Source: Pedobacter frigidisoli
Lineage (GTDB): Bacteria; Bacteroidota; Bacteroidia; Sphingobacteriales; Sphingobacteriaceae
Reading direction: 5' to 3'
Assembly: GCF_004331675.1 (NCBI RefSeq)
Contig: NZ_SJSN01000013.1
Span: 86,799 to 150,798 of the forward strand
DNA length: 64,000 nt
Positions 30,101 through 37,673 of the stretch are shown piece after piece. The translations under genes and the position numbers were made by a program. Under the pieces are notes generated by a model, which saw only the letters and a list, made by a program, of their open reading frames with translations, was not told the origin of the DNA and did not search any database. The first letter of the stretch is position 1. Every line of letters starts with the position of its first letter.

Positions 30101-30396
30101 GGGACTGTAATAGAGAAAGCACCATTTGCATCTGTTGTAGTTACAATTGATGTTCCTTTAATTTTCAAGATTACGCCAACTAGCGTTTCGCCTTTTTCAT
30201 CGGTAACCTTTCCTTTAATAACATCGTCGAATTTGTTATTAGAAAAGCGATCTGCTCGTTTACTAACATTTGTTTCAGCATTAGCTGTTTTGCTAAGCAC
30301 TACAAAAGACAGCGCAGAAAGACTAAAAATGAGTAGCCTTTTACCATTAAATAGGTGCCGTTGCTGATTAAAAATGGGGGGTAAATTAAAATGCAT
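27172..30396 (-). CDS. SusC/RagA-type TonB-dependent transporter of the PUL
   Basis: The 1074-residue protein has a hydrophobic signal segment at about 19-40 ending KTANA, preceded by an unusually long N-region; a downstream start is possible. A carboxypeptidase-regulatory-like domain covers about 60-130, followed by the SusC phrase EIVIVGYNAVKKSDLTGSVV (about 142-160), a plug with LQAIQGKAAGVDI, IRGVRSLTASNSPLYVVDGIP and ILKDASATAIYGSRGANGV, and a barrel ending VVFGINASF. The gene has a leader of about 325 nt between the TTAACCAAGTA-like element and the ATG. Confidence 0.95.
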   Translation of the reverse strand: MHFNLPPIFNQQRHLFNGKRLLIFSLSALSFVVLSKTANAETNVSKRADRFSNNKFDDVIKGKVTDEKGETLVGVILKIKGTSIVTTTDANGAFSITVPTGTATPTLVFSYVGYTTLEIPINGRTNITAQMKSATNDLDEIVIVGYNAVKKSDLTGSVVSVGAEEIRSRPVTNALQAIQGKAAGVDITSNERPGQIGSILIRGVRSLTASNSPLYVVDGIPLQAGGIDAINPNDIESIDILKDASATAIYGSRGANGVVIVNTKKGKAGRLTLDYVGTATIESLNDRMEMMNSGQYIEFRRDAFRRTAYLNALNGTSNTPTYPIVPTQADDRRIFAGDSFVLANLDQGWVNGVFDGSLVPTTDWGDLVTRTGITQDHVLSVSGGTDKIKAYGSFGYLNQEGTQLGQDFERYSGKVSIEINPVKWFKMGANLTATYSLQNYGFVAASASGAGNIYAAARGMLPLAVPFDADGNRINLPGGDINIQNPVLEADYNINLRKTLRTLGSVFGEVSLFKGLKYRVNFGPDFSNFYNGRYQDAKSVNRDAGVIGSVNNYAQLNQSNRFAYTLDHLLYYDKTINKHNFGVTLLQSSSIFREESSTLTGSKISLPNALWYGLNSANITALDGFGTDLRKSALVSYMARFNYAFNNKYLLTASGRWDGASQLASGNKWDFFPSTALAWRLDQEDFIKNIKWINELKLRLGVGTTGNSSVDIGTTLGLTQPLTYTYGSSVQTGYVASDASLANPITFPNKLLSWEKTTQYNLGLDFSVIKGRISGSLDVYKSKTNDLILKKNIPIINGYPSAFDNIGSTKNKGLDLTLNTINVKTQDFTWESTLNFSVSKDEIIQLNGGNMINDRFFIGARNGVAYDYVKEGIWQNTPEDLAEMDKFNANILAVASKFRPGSIKIKDLNGDYKIDANNDLQILGHYNPSWTGGLTNTFNYKKFDLSIFIVARYNFLIATGAESLQGRFAQRVVDYWTPTNPTNDYPAPSYASAAGDTFKSSMNYQDASFIKIRNISLGYNFAENIAKKLTLSRLRVYAQAINPGLIYSNVKWIDPDLGGSTFNRGVVFGINASF

Positions 30397-30899
30397 AAGT
30401 TTTAATTTTATTAAGAAATATTTGGTTATTTATTATCGCAGCATGTTGTGCGAGTCGCAATTGAAGAATCCTTTATCTACCTTAAATGATGATTTGTTTT
30501 GTTGGTTACAATTTCTTTCGAAAGTATTTGGATTTTTTAAATTACTTGGAGTGCTCGTTTAGGGGTTTTCTGTGAGGAATTACATGAGCCAAGGAAGTTT
30601 CTTTCTCAGGATAAATGAATGCATAAAGTAGCCTTTTTTCATAAAATTGGGATTAATGATGGATTATTAAATTCGAATAAAGCCTAATTACACGAGGAAC
30701 TGTTTCCTCGAGCAACACTATACTTGGTTAAAATTTAAACGAGATTAAGGTTTTAATTTTGATTTCCCATCCTGCTCTATCCTGTTAAGAGGTTGGGATG
30801 AAATAAATTGAAATGAAAAACGGAACACATCGAAGCCTGTGTTGGTGTGGTTTGGTTTCAGAAGTTTGAAGTGGTAGGCGTTAATTTTGTTATTATCGA
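30397..30899 (-). other. 503-bp upstream region of the PUL susC
   Basis: No gene is seen. It contains regulon motif copy 3 with its downstream element. The rest is A+T-rich; no hairpin with a T-run was found for the DUF1543 gene on the other side. Confidence 0.5.
30721..30784 (-). promoter_or_regulatory. PUL regulon motif, copy 3, before the PUL susC
   Basis: On the minus strand CAGGATAGAGCAGGATGG occupies 30784-30767, identical to copy 2, and TTAACCAAGTA occupies 30731-30721, 36 bp downstream. The intervening bases also resemble those of copy 2. Confidence 0.7.
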
Positions 30900-31478
30900 T
30901 TATAACTTATCCAATTTAAAATAACCTAAATGGATTTTGTCTTCTGCCAAATTAGATGATGGCGTAATTTCGATTTGGTACTTTTCTTTCATCTCCCGAC
31001 TTAAGATATCCTCGATTTTGTAAATATCATCTACATCTACACCATATTTTTCATCAATATGGGCATTTGCACCTTTTAATGAATTGGTTTTAAAGAACAC
31101 AGATTTTTTAGCTTCTTGAACAGCATGTGCTCGATCATCGTTAACAGATAAGACAATGTAGTGTTGCTCTGCTAATTTATTGGTTTGATAACCCCCAAGG
31201 TTAATAAAGAATAATTTTTTTAAGGATGGTTTTGTGTCTTCAGTCTTTAAGCTAACCATTATTCTATAATCGCCAACCACATTTACCTCACGCCAACCAT
31301 CTACATGGATGCTATTGCCAGCCTCTGGCCAAAATGCCTTTATAGCGGGAACGAGCTCTTTTAAAGAATTTGCAATGCCGAAAAAGTAATCGTGTTGTTC
31401 TACATTGCGTTTTGGAGCTTTTGAGCCTAGTAAAAGCATGTAAAGTTTTGGTTCTGGCATTAATTCTTTTTCATCCAT
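30900..31478 (-). CDS. DUF1543-family protein
   Basis: The 192-residue soluble protein begins with PKLYMLLLGSKAPKRNVEQHD and contains HVDGWREVNVVG (about 58-69) and FFINLGGYQ (about 90-98), which are characteristic of DUF1543. A second half repeats the alpha/beta style (HYIVLSVNDDRAHAVQEAKKS). No signal peptide or membrane segment is seen. Function is unknown in the family. An ATG six codons downstream (31460) is an alternative start. It stands alone and is divergent from the FAD protein gene. Confidence 0.8.
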   Translation of the reverse strand: MDEKELMPEPKLYMLLLGSKAPKRNVEQHDYFFGIANSLKELVPAIKAFWPEAGNSIHVDGWREVNVVGDYRIMVSLKTEDTKPSLKKLFFINLGGYQTNKLAEQHYIVLSVNDDRAHAVQEAKKSVFFKTNSLKGANAHIDEKYGVDVDDIYKIEDILSREMKEKYQIEITPSSNLAEDKIHLGYFKLDKL

Positions 31479-31690
31479 CCTTTATCTGTTTGTTTTCTTT
31501 GAAAATTAGGGTGTGCTCTTTTTATTTACTATTGCTAACAAGTTTGTAAACATTTGGTTTCTAAAAATCGCGAACATTGCTTAATTTATCAATTTTAATC
31601 ATCTTCTAAAACAATTTAGACTTTAAAGGATTATATGAATTGCTACAAGCATAAATTTGCAATTAGCCAAACAATAACCGCTTAAATTAG

Positions 31691-33400
31691 ATGAACAATA
31701 ACGCTGTAAAGAAAAGAATCGCAATAATTGGTGGCGGTCCAAGTGGACTTTTTATGTACAAACGATTGGTAGAATCTAAGCATAAAGGTCTTGAAATCGA
31801 AATATTCGAACGCAAAGGTTATTTGGGCGCTGGAATGCCTTACAGTGAAGAAGGAGCAAATGAAGAACACATTACGAATGTTTCTGATAATGAAATACCA
31901 ATCATTTTTAACTCTATTGAAGATTGGATAAAAATCGCTGCACAAGATATCCTAAAGAGATTTAATATCAACTCCGAAAATTTTAATGAGTACAAGGTTT
32001 TACCTCGATTGTTTTTCGGCGAATATCTTTCAGCTCAATTTAACTTGTTAAAAGATTCTGCAGAGAAACTGGGCATTAAAACTAAGGTGCACTTAAATTG
32101 TGTGGTTAAGGATATAATCGATTATCCTGAAAAGAAAACCGTAGAGATCGAACTAGAGGACGGAACCATTTGCACTAGCGATTTGATTATTATTTGTACC
32201 GGTCATAACTGGCCTAAAAAATATGAGGGTAAAGTTCCAGCGTATTTTGATTCTCCTTATCCACCAAAAAAACTGTTGCTAAATATTAATCATCCTGTCG
32301 GAATAATGGGTACTTCGTTAACCGCAATTGATGCGGTTAGAACCTTGGCAAGAAGAAATGGTAAGTTTGAGGAAGCCGAAAATGGTAAGTTAAAATTTAG
32401 GCTTGATAAAGAAAGTAAAGATTTTAAGTTAATTATGCACTCTAGAAATGGACTTTTGCCAGCGGTTCGGTTCCATTTAGAAGATTCGCATTTAGGTAAG
32501 AATGAAACCTTAACGAAAGCCCAAATTAAAAAAAATATCAAGGAAAATGGTGGGTTCATCGCTTTGGATTATGTTTTCGAAAAGAATTTTAAAGAAATAT
32601 TTATCGAAAAAGACCCAAGCTTTTACAAGAAAATAAAGGATTTAAGTTTAGAGGATTTCGTAAACAAGATGATGGATTTGCGGGAAAGCATGGATCCTTT
32701 TGAACTGTTTAAAAGAGAATATGATGAAGCCGAAAAATCTATAGAAAAAAGAGAATCTATTTATTGGAAAGAAGCCCTTGCAATTTTAAGCTTTGCAATG
32801 AATTATCCTGCTAAATATTTATCGGCCGAGGATATGGAAAGGTTGCAAAAAGTTTTAATGCCGCTAATATCGATTGTTATAGCTTTCGTGCCACAAGGTT
32901 CTTGCAAGATTTTGATGGCCTTACATGAGGCGGGGGTTTTAGAGATTGTAACCGTTGGTAATGATAGTAGAGTAGAACCTATTGAAACTGGCGGTGCAGA
33001 TTACCATTATACTGATGATAAAGGCAAGGAAGTAAAAGTCCACTTCGATACTTTTGTAGATTGTATTGGTCAGCCACATCTCTCATTTAAGGATTTCCCA
33101 TTTAAAGGTCTTACAAAAGGCGGAACGGTTAGTCCAGCCAGACTTCAATTTAAATCTGCTGAAGCAGGTAAAAAAGATATTGATAATGAATTGGTAGAAT
33201 TGGATGATGATGGAAAATATTACTTAAATGTGCCCGGAATTACAATTAATGATGACTTTCAGGTTGTAAATAAAAAAGGGGAGATAAATGATCGAATTTA
33301 CATTATGGCCGTTCCTTATATTGGTGGTTACAATCCCGATTATTCTGGAATAGATTTCTGCGAGGCTGCTTCAGAAGCCGTTATTAAAAGTATTTTCTAA
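31691..33400 (+). CDS. FAD/NAD(P)-binding protein (NAD_binding_9 type)
   Basis: The 569-residue protein starts with a Rossmann dinucleotide fold, IAIIGGGPSG at 10-19, with an acidic residue ending the second strand (EIFERKG). The middle section has GIMGTSLTAIDAVRTLARR (about 203-221), a second nucleotide-binding motif. This matches the family of FAD-dependent proteins related to flavin monooxygenases and the HpcA/YdhS group. The C-terminal part has YIGGYNPDYSGIDFCEAASEA. It has no signal peptide, so it should be cytosolic. The reaction is unknown. A TAAATTTG -7-like element lies at 31652-31659. Confidence 0.75.
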   Translation: MNNNAVKKRIAIIGGGPSGLFMYKRLVESKHKGLEIEIFERKGYLGAGMPYSEEGANEEHITNVSDNEIPIIFNSIEDWIKIAAQDILKRFNINSENFNEYKVLPRLFFGEYLSAQFNLLKDSAEKLGIKTKVHLNCVVKDIIDYPEKKTVEIELEDGTICTSDLIIICTGHNWPKKYEGKVPAYFDSPYPPKKLLLNINHPVGIMGTSLTAIDAVRTLARRNGKFEEAENGKLKFRLDKESKDFKLIMHSRNGLLPAVRFHLEDSHLGKNETLTKAQIKKNIKENGGFIALDYVFEKNFKEIFIEKDPSFYKKIKDLSLEDFVNKMMDLRESMDPFELFKREYDEAEKSIEKRESIYWKEALAILSFAMNYPAKYLSAEDMERLQKVLMPLISIVIAFVPQGSCKILMALHEAGVLEIVTVGNDSRVEPIETGGADYHYTDDKGKEVKVHFDTFVDCIGQPHLSFKDFPFKGLTKGGTVSPARLQFKSAEAGKKDIDNELVELDDDGKYYLNVPGITINDDFQVVNKKGEINDRIYIMAVPYIGGYNPDYSGIDFCEAASEAVIKSIF

Positions 33401-33467
33401 AATATCTTTTAAATGTGCATTCCTGACTGTGTTAAATATCGCCATTTTAGGATAAGTTAAACGAGGT

Positions 33468-33477
33468 CAAACGTTTG
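33468..33477 (+). promoter_or_regulatory. LacI-type palindrome, distal copy (CAAACGTTTG)
   Basis: A perfect 10-bp palindrome flanked by T before and CG after; the same TCAAACGTTTGCG string recurs at 33593-33605. The centre CG and A/T arms are typical of LacI-family operators. The two centres are 126 bp apart, about twelve helical turns. Confidence 0.55.
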
Positions 33478-33593
33478 CGCTTAAATTAATCTGTTTCGAT
33501 TTAGGTATTGCAATTTGTAATCTTCTATGATCTATTTTGTGAAAAATGAAAACATAATCTGTTTTCATTTTTTGTTTTCGCCTTAATTTCAAT

Positions 33594-33605
33594 CAAACGT
33601 TTGCG
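33594..33605 (+). promoter_or_regulatory. LacI-type palindrome, proximal copy
   Basis: CAAACGTTTGCG lies 80 bp upstream of the M60 peptidase ATG. Paired with the distal copy, it could allow repression by looping. No lacI-like gene is in the window. Confidence 0.55.
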
Positions 33606-33684
33606 TGTAGAAAAATAGCGATAAACTTCCCTAAATAGATATATTGCATTTCAAACCTATAATATCTTAGTTAATCTCTAAATC

Positions 33685-35193
33685 ATGAAGAAATTATTAT
33701 TGCTTGCAGCAATCCTAGCATTCGGGATTCGGTCATTTTCGCAAACTTCAGATCCAGTATCAATAATTATCTCTCCACAAAAGCCCTTATCAGCTAAAGA
33801 TGTCGAATTTAGAAAAGCAATTAGTAAATGGAGCGATAAACAGCTTACTAGCTCCGATGTTAAAGGAGTAAAACCTCATCCATCTTCAGCGATATTCCCC
33901 GGAGCGGTGAAACCAGGATTTAAATTCGTAAATAAAACGGTTCACATCAATCACCAAAAAATTAAGGATACCGATATTGGAATCGTTTCTCGCATGCAGT
34001 ACTCTAGTCCGTGGAACAATAATTTGTACAGCACGGGTTTATATGCCATTGCGGGTGAGTTTATAGAAATTGATATTCCAAAGGGCATAAACACTAAAGA
34101 TTTAAAAGTTCAAATTGGTGCGCATTCAGATCGATTGGATCAATGGGTTGCGGGTAAGGAAGATTGGCGGAGAATGCCTATTGTAACCAAAACCCAAGCA
34201 CTTAAGAACGGTAAAAATATAGTTGCTTCTCCTTTCGGAGGATTGGTTTATATTTCTATTTCACCAAAAGCAGAAAACTGGGAAAGCAACATTTTGATTA
34301 AACATGCCATATCGGCTCCAATTTTTATTTTAGGTAAAACGACTAAAGCAGAATGGGCTGTTCAACTCCAATCAAATAATGCACCTTGGGGAGAATTGGC
34401 AAGCGAAAACATCATTTTAACCCTGCCAGATTCGGTACTTAAAAAAGTAAGTGATCCTGATGAAGTGATGAAACTTTGGGATTTGATTATTGGTGGTGAA
34501 ATGGAGCTGGCGCAGATTAATAAACCTTATTACAGGGCACAAAGAATAGTTATAGATGAGCATATTGGAGGCGGATTTATGCACAGCGGCTACCCAATAA
34601 TGGTTCATCATTCGCCAACAAGGCGCATGCTTTCTGCCGATGTTGTGGCCAACCCAATGTTATTAATGACACCAAGTAAGGGTGGTGCCAACTGGGGTTT
34701 CTTTCATGAGATTGGCCATAATATGCAGAATCTCGACTGGGTTTTCGGTGGAACAACCGAGGTTAGCTGCAATTTCTTTTCGCTCTACATGTTCGATAGA
34801 TTACTTGGTGGACGAGATGATGCGCATGGTGCGATATCAAATGCAAACACCCAAAAATCGATGAAGAAATATTTTCTTGATGGTCCAGATTACGAAAAAT
34901 GGAAAAATGATCCTTTCTTGGGATTAATCATGTTTAGGCAATTACAAGAGGGTTTTGGATGGGAGTCATTCAAGGCATTTTTTAGGGAATACCAAAAGTT
35001 GGCCAATGAAAAAAGAATGAAGGATGATGATCAACAGAAGAGAGATTTATGGGCAAAAACCTATTCAATTGTAGTACAAAGAAATGTTGCGCCGTTTTTC
35101 GAAAAATGGGGAATACCCATTAGTGATACTACAAAAGTAGCGCTGAAGAAATTTGCCACTTGGATGCCTTACAATTTTCCACCAATTAACTAA
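33685..35193 (+). CDS. M60 (enhancin-like) zinc metallopeptidase
   Basis: The 502-residue exported protein has a signal peptide ending RSFSQT. An N-terminal beta domain with GLYAIAGEFIEIDIP (about 118-132) is followed by the gluzincin core, with zinc motif HEIGH at 341-345 and a downstream Glu359 in TTEVSCN as predicted third ligand. This pattern defines the M60-like family, which cleaves heavily O-glycosylated, mucin-like proteins. It has no lipobox, so it is probably periplasmic or secreted. A small gene follows after 22 bp, and two LacI-type palindromes precede it. Confidence 0.88.
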   Translation: MKKLLLLAAILAFGIRSFSQTSDPVSIIISPQKPLSAKDVEFRKAISKWSDKQLTSSDVKGVKPHPSSAIFPGAVKPGFKFVNKTVHINHQKIKDTDIGIVSRMQYSSPWNNNLYSTGLYAIAGEFIEIDIPKGINTKDLKVQIGAHSDRLDQWVAGKEDWRRMPIVTKTQALKNGKNIVASPFGGLVYISISPKAENWESNILIKHAISAPIFILGKTTKAEWAVQLQSNNAPWGELASENIILTLPDSVLKKVSDPDEVMKLWDLIIGGEMELAQINKPYYRAQRIVIDEHIGGGFMHSGYPIMVHHSPTRRMLSADVVANPMLLMTPSKGGANWGFFHEIGHNMQNLDWVFGGTTEVSCNFFSLYMFDRLLGGRDDAHGAISNANTQKSMKKYFLDGPDYEKWKNDPFLGLIMFRQLQEGFGWESFKAFFREYQKLANEKRMKDDDQQKRDLWAKTYSIVVQRNVAPFFEKWGIPISDTTKVALKKFATWMPYNFPPIN

Positions 35194-35215
35194 TCGCTAA
35201 ATCAAGTCCTAAGTT

Positions 35216-35533
35216 ATGCCAATTAGCAAGAATAAAACGCCTTTAACGAAAGATAAACTGCTTAACCCATTAAATATTTATGAGGTTAATCCTATTATTT
35301 TTTATTCTGGTAAAGAAGATGAGTTAAACATCGAACTCGTAGAATTTAACCATGGAGAGCTCATTATAAAATCTTTATCTACAGATATCTTGAAGGTGAA
35401 AGAATTGATAATGGAAGATGAAGACTTCGATATTAAATGGAAGCAAACTACAAAAGGTTTAAGAATTACGCTGCCTGATGGATTGATTAATGATGAGTTT
35501 AGACAAAAATGTACATTGAAAATTAAGTTTTAG
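35216..35533 (+). CDS. Small protein of unknown function downstream of the M60 peptidase
   Basis: The 105-residue protein has no signal peptide or membrane segment. The sequence alternates charged and hydrophobic residues (LIIKSLSTDILKVKEL, KGLRITLPDG), suggesting a small beta-sandwich. The tail resembles the last domain of some glycosidases, but I do not recognise a family. The 22-bp spacing to the M60 gene suggests co-transcription. It could also be a remnant of a larger gene, since it lacks an export signal although its neighbour is exported. Confidence 0.5.
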   Translation: MPISKNKTPLTKDKLLNPLNIYEVNPIIFYSGKEDELNIELVEFNHGELIIKSLSTDILKVKELIMEDEDFDIKWKQTTKGLRITLPDGLINDEFRQKCTLKIKF

Positions 35534-35549
35534 ATCTTTTTACCTAGCG

Positions 35550-36176
35550 CTATTTTACATTCTCTTTTATAAATAATTGTGGATTGTAAAACCTTTCATT
35601 TAACTGCGCATTGTTAAAGGTTAACCAACTTGCGCAACCATAATCGTCGAATTTTTTTCTGATTTCTAAATGAAGATGATGGTAATCGCCACCATATTTT
35701 TTGCTTTCTGCTTTGGTAAATAAACGGGCCAATTTGGTGTTTGGCTCTACCTGTTGGCCATTACTAACATAAACTTCCTTTAAATGTTTGTAGGTAGTAA
35801 ACATGGTTTTTCCATTTTGCAAAGTATGTTTAACTATTACAGTTCGCTGGTTTTCGCCTAAATGGACCGAACAAACCACCCCATTTGCCATGGCATAAAC
35901 AGCAATTAAAGCTGCCTTTGGCTTCGCCGGATTTATATCTATTGCAGTGTGAATATGCCCTTTTACGTAACTATCGCGGTGATCGCCAAAAATGCTGATG
36001 ATTTTAATATTACTCACTTTCTTTCTGTCGGCTACATCGAAAGGTAAGAACCATTTATTGGCTACTTTAGCTGGGCTTACATCGCTGTAATATGGTTTCC
36101 ACCTATCTTTATCTTTTTCAATAGTAGGTGTTTCGAAAAAAATAAAAGCAAGAATAAGGAGCAGGAGCGTTCTCAT
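35550..36176 (-). CDS. M23/LytM-like metallopeptidase
   Basis: The 208-residue protein has a hydrophobic N-terminus (signal peptide about 1-18). The LytM metal motifs are HTAID (His76, Asp80) and HLH (His167, His169), with His131 in YKHL, all in the expected order. Such enzymes cut peptidoglycan cross-bridges or act as regulators of lytic enzymes. The motifs are intact, so it is probably active. It is convergent with the small gene upstream in coordinates and has no operon partner. Confidence 0.85.
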   Translation of the reverse strand: MRTLLLLILAFIFFETPTIEKDKDRWKPYYSDVSPAKVANKWFLPFDVADRKKVSNIKIISIFGDHRDSYVKGHIHTAIDINPAKPKAALIAVYAMANGVVCSVHLGENQRTVIVKHTLQNGKTMFTTYKHLKEVYVSNGQQVEPNTKLARLFTKAESKKYGGDYHHLHLEIRKKFDDYGCASWLTFNNAQLNERFYNPQLFIKENVK

Positions 36177-36357
36177 AAAATGAATAATTTAAGGCAACAA
36201 TATAAGATTTTATTCGATTTGGTTTAGGTGTTTAACACAGTTTTTTGTTTATAAACCTGACAGGAATGGCATCCTTTTGTTTTTCACAAAAGATAGAATG
36301 AATGGCAGGACTGAGGTTCACAATGAAATGCTGAACATTCATTTTCAATGTATAAGC

Positions 36358-37578
36358 TTATTTCCTTTTCAATTCGATAACGGTAATTTCCGGCCAAATT
36401 CCAATGCGACCAGAGAAGCCCAAGTAACCAAAACCTCGGTTAACATTTAAGTACCTGTTGTTTTCGGTTTTTATGCCTGCCCAATGTTTGTAACGAAACT
36501 TTACAGGACTCCATTTAATGCCAAAAGCCTCGATTCCGAATTGCATGCCATGAGTATGGCCTGCTAAACTTAATTGTATTTTTGATGGATTATTTTTTAC
36601 CTGCGCATCCCAATGAGATGGATCGTGAGATAAAAGAATTTTGAAATCGTTAACCGATGTGCCTTTTAAGGCCTTGTTTAAATCTCCTCTTTCTCCAAAG
36701 CCAATGCCCCAATTTTCTATTCCAGCCAATATTATTTTCTCTCCGTTTTTATGCAGTTCTATATGTTCATCTAACAAAAGCTTAAAGCCCAAATCTTTAT
36801 GGTAAGCTTTAAGCTGATCTAGGTTTTTAATTTTATCTGCTTCGGTTGGCCACTTGATGTAATCGCCATAATCGTGATTTCCCAATACTGAAAATTGCCC
36901 ATAAGGGGCTTTAATTTGAGAGAAATGGCCAATATAAGGCACGATTTCTGATGATGCATTATTAACCAAATCGCCCGTAAAAACAAATAAATCGCTTTTT
37001 TGGGCATTTATTAAATCTATTCCCTTTTGTACAGCCCTTGGGTTGGTAAAACTACCGGCATGTACATCAGATATCTGTGTTAAGGTAAAGCCATCAAAGC
37101 TGGCAGGTAAATCATCGAAATATAAGGTGTGTTTAATAACGCGATAAGCATATTTACCTTGTGTTATGCCGTATATAAAAAGGGCCACAGTAAGGCAAAA
37201 CATTACAAATGCAAAATCTACCCAGTAATTACTCCTCCCTAAGATATGAAAGCCCTCAGGTTGAAAAACTGAGGCTAAACCAATAAGTAGGTGATAGATA
37301 TCGCCTAGTAGCAAAAAGATTGCAAATACAAGTTCGGCAGCGAACACGATTAAAAAAATATGTGCAACAATTTGGAAAAACTTATTAATTCCCTTAACCT
37401 GCATTTGTGTAATAGCATATATTAAGGCAAGCGATAAGGCAATAATAAAGACCCAAAATGAGCGATCGAGCCAAATGGAATGGTTAATGGCGCTTAAACC
37501 AGATAGCACGTATGCATTTAAGGCGAAAAATATGATGGCAACTATAAGTAGGGGAAGTAGATTGAGTTTTCTTTTCAT
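36358..37578 (-). CDS. Membrane-anchored metallophosphoesterase (YkuE-like)
   Basis: The 406-residue protein has four predicted N-terminal transmembrane helices (about 6-28, 40-60, 68-92 and 118-140), followed by a calcineurin-like phosphoesterase. The metal motifs are complete: DVH at 171-173, GD at 202-203, GNHD at 233-236, His318 in LLSHDP, and GHTH at 340-343. In the family such enzymes act on phospholipids, lipid A precursors or nucleotides; the substrate is not evident here. It lies 96 bp from the histidine kinase gene, in the same direction. Confidence 0.88.
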   Translation of the reverse strand: MKRKLNLLPLLIVAIIFFALNAYVLSGLSAINHSIWLDRSFWVFIIALSLALIYAITQMQVKGINKFFQIVAHIFLIVFAAELVFAIFLLLGDIYHLLIGLASVFQPEGFHILGRSNYWVDFAFVMFCLTVALFIYGITQGKYAYRVIKHTLYFDDLPASFDGFTLTQISDVHAGSFTNPRAVQKGIDLINAQKSDLFVFTGDLVNNASSEIVPYIGHFSQIKAPYGQFSVLGNHDYGDYIKWPTEADKIKNLDQLKAYHKDLGFKLLLDEHIELHKNGEKIILAGIENWGIGFGERGDLNKALKGTSVNDFKILLSHDPSHWDAQVKNNPSKIQLSLAGHTHGMQFGIEAFGIKWSPVKFRYKHWAGIKTENNRYLNVNRGFGYLGFSGRIGIWPEITVIELKRK

Positions 37579-37673
37579 TATAAATCTAATAGCAGAATTG
37601 CCGTAAATGTAGATTTTAAACGCAAATAAAAATGATTCTGTTTCTTACAGTAAATATTTTGACGATTGTTTGA

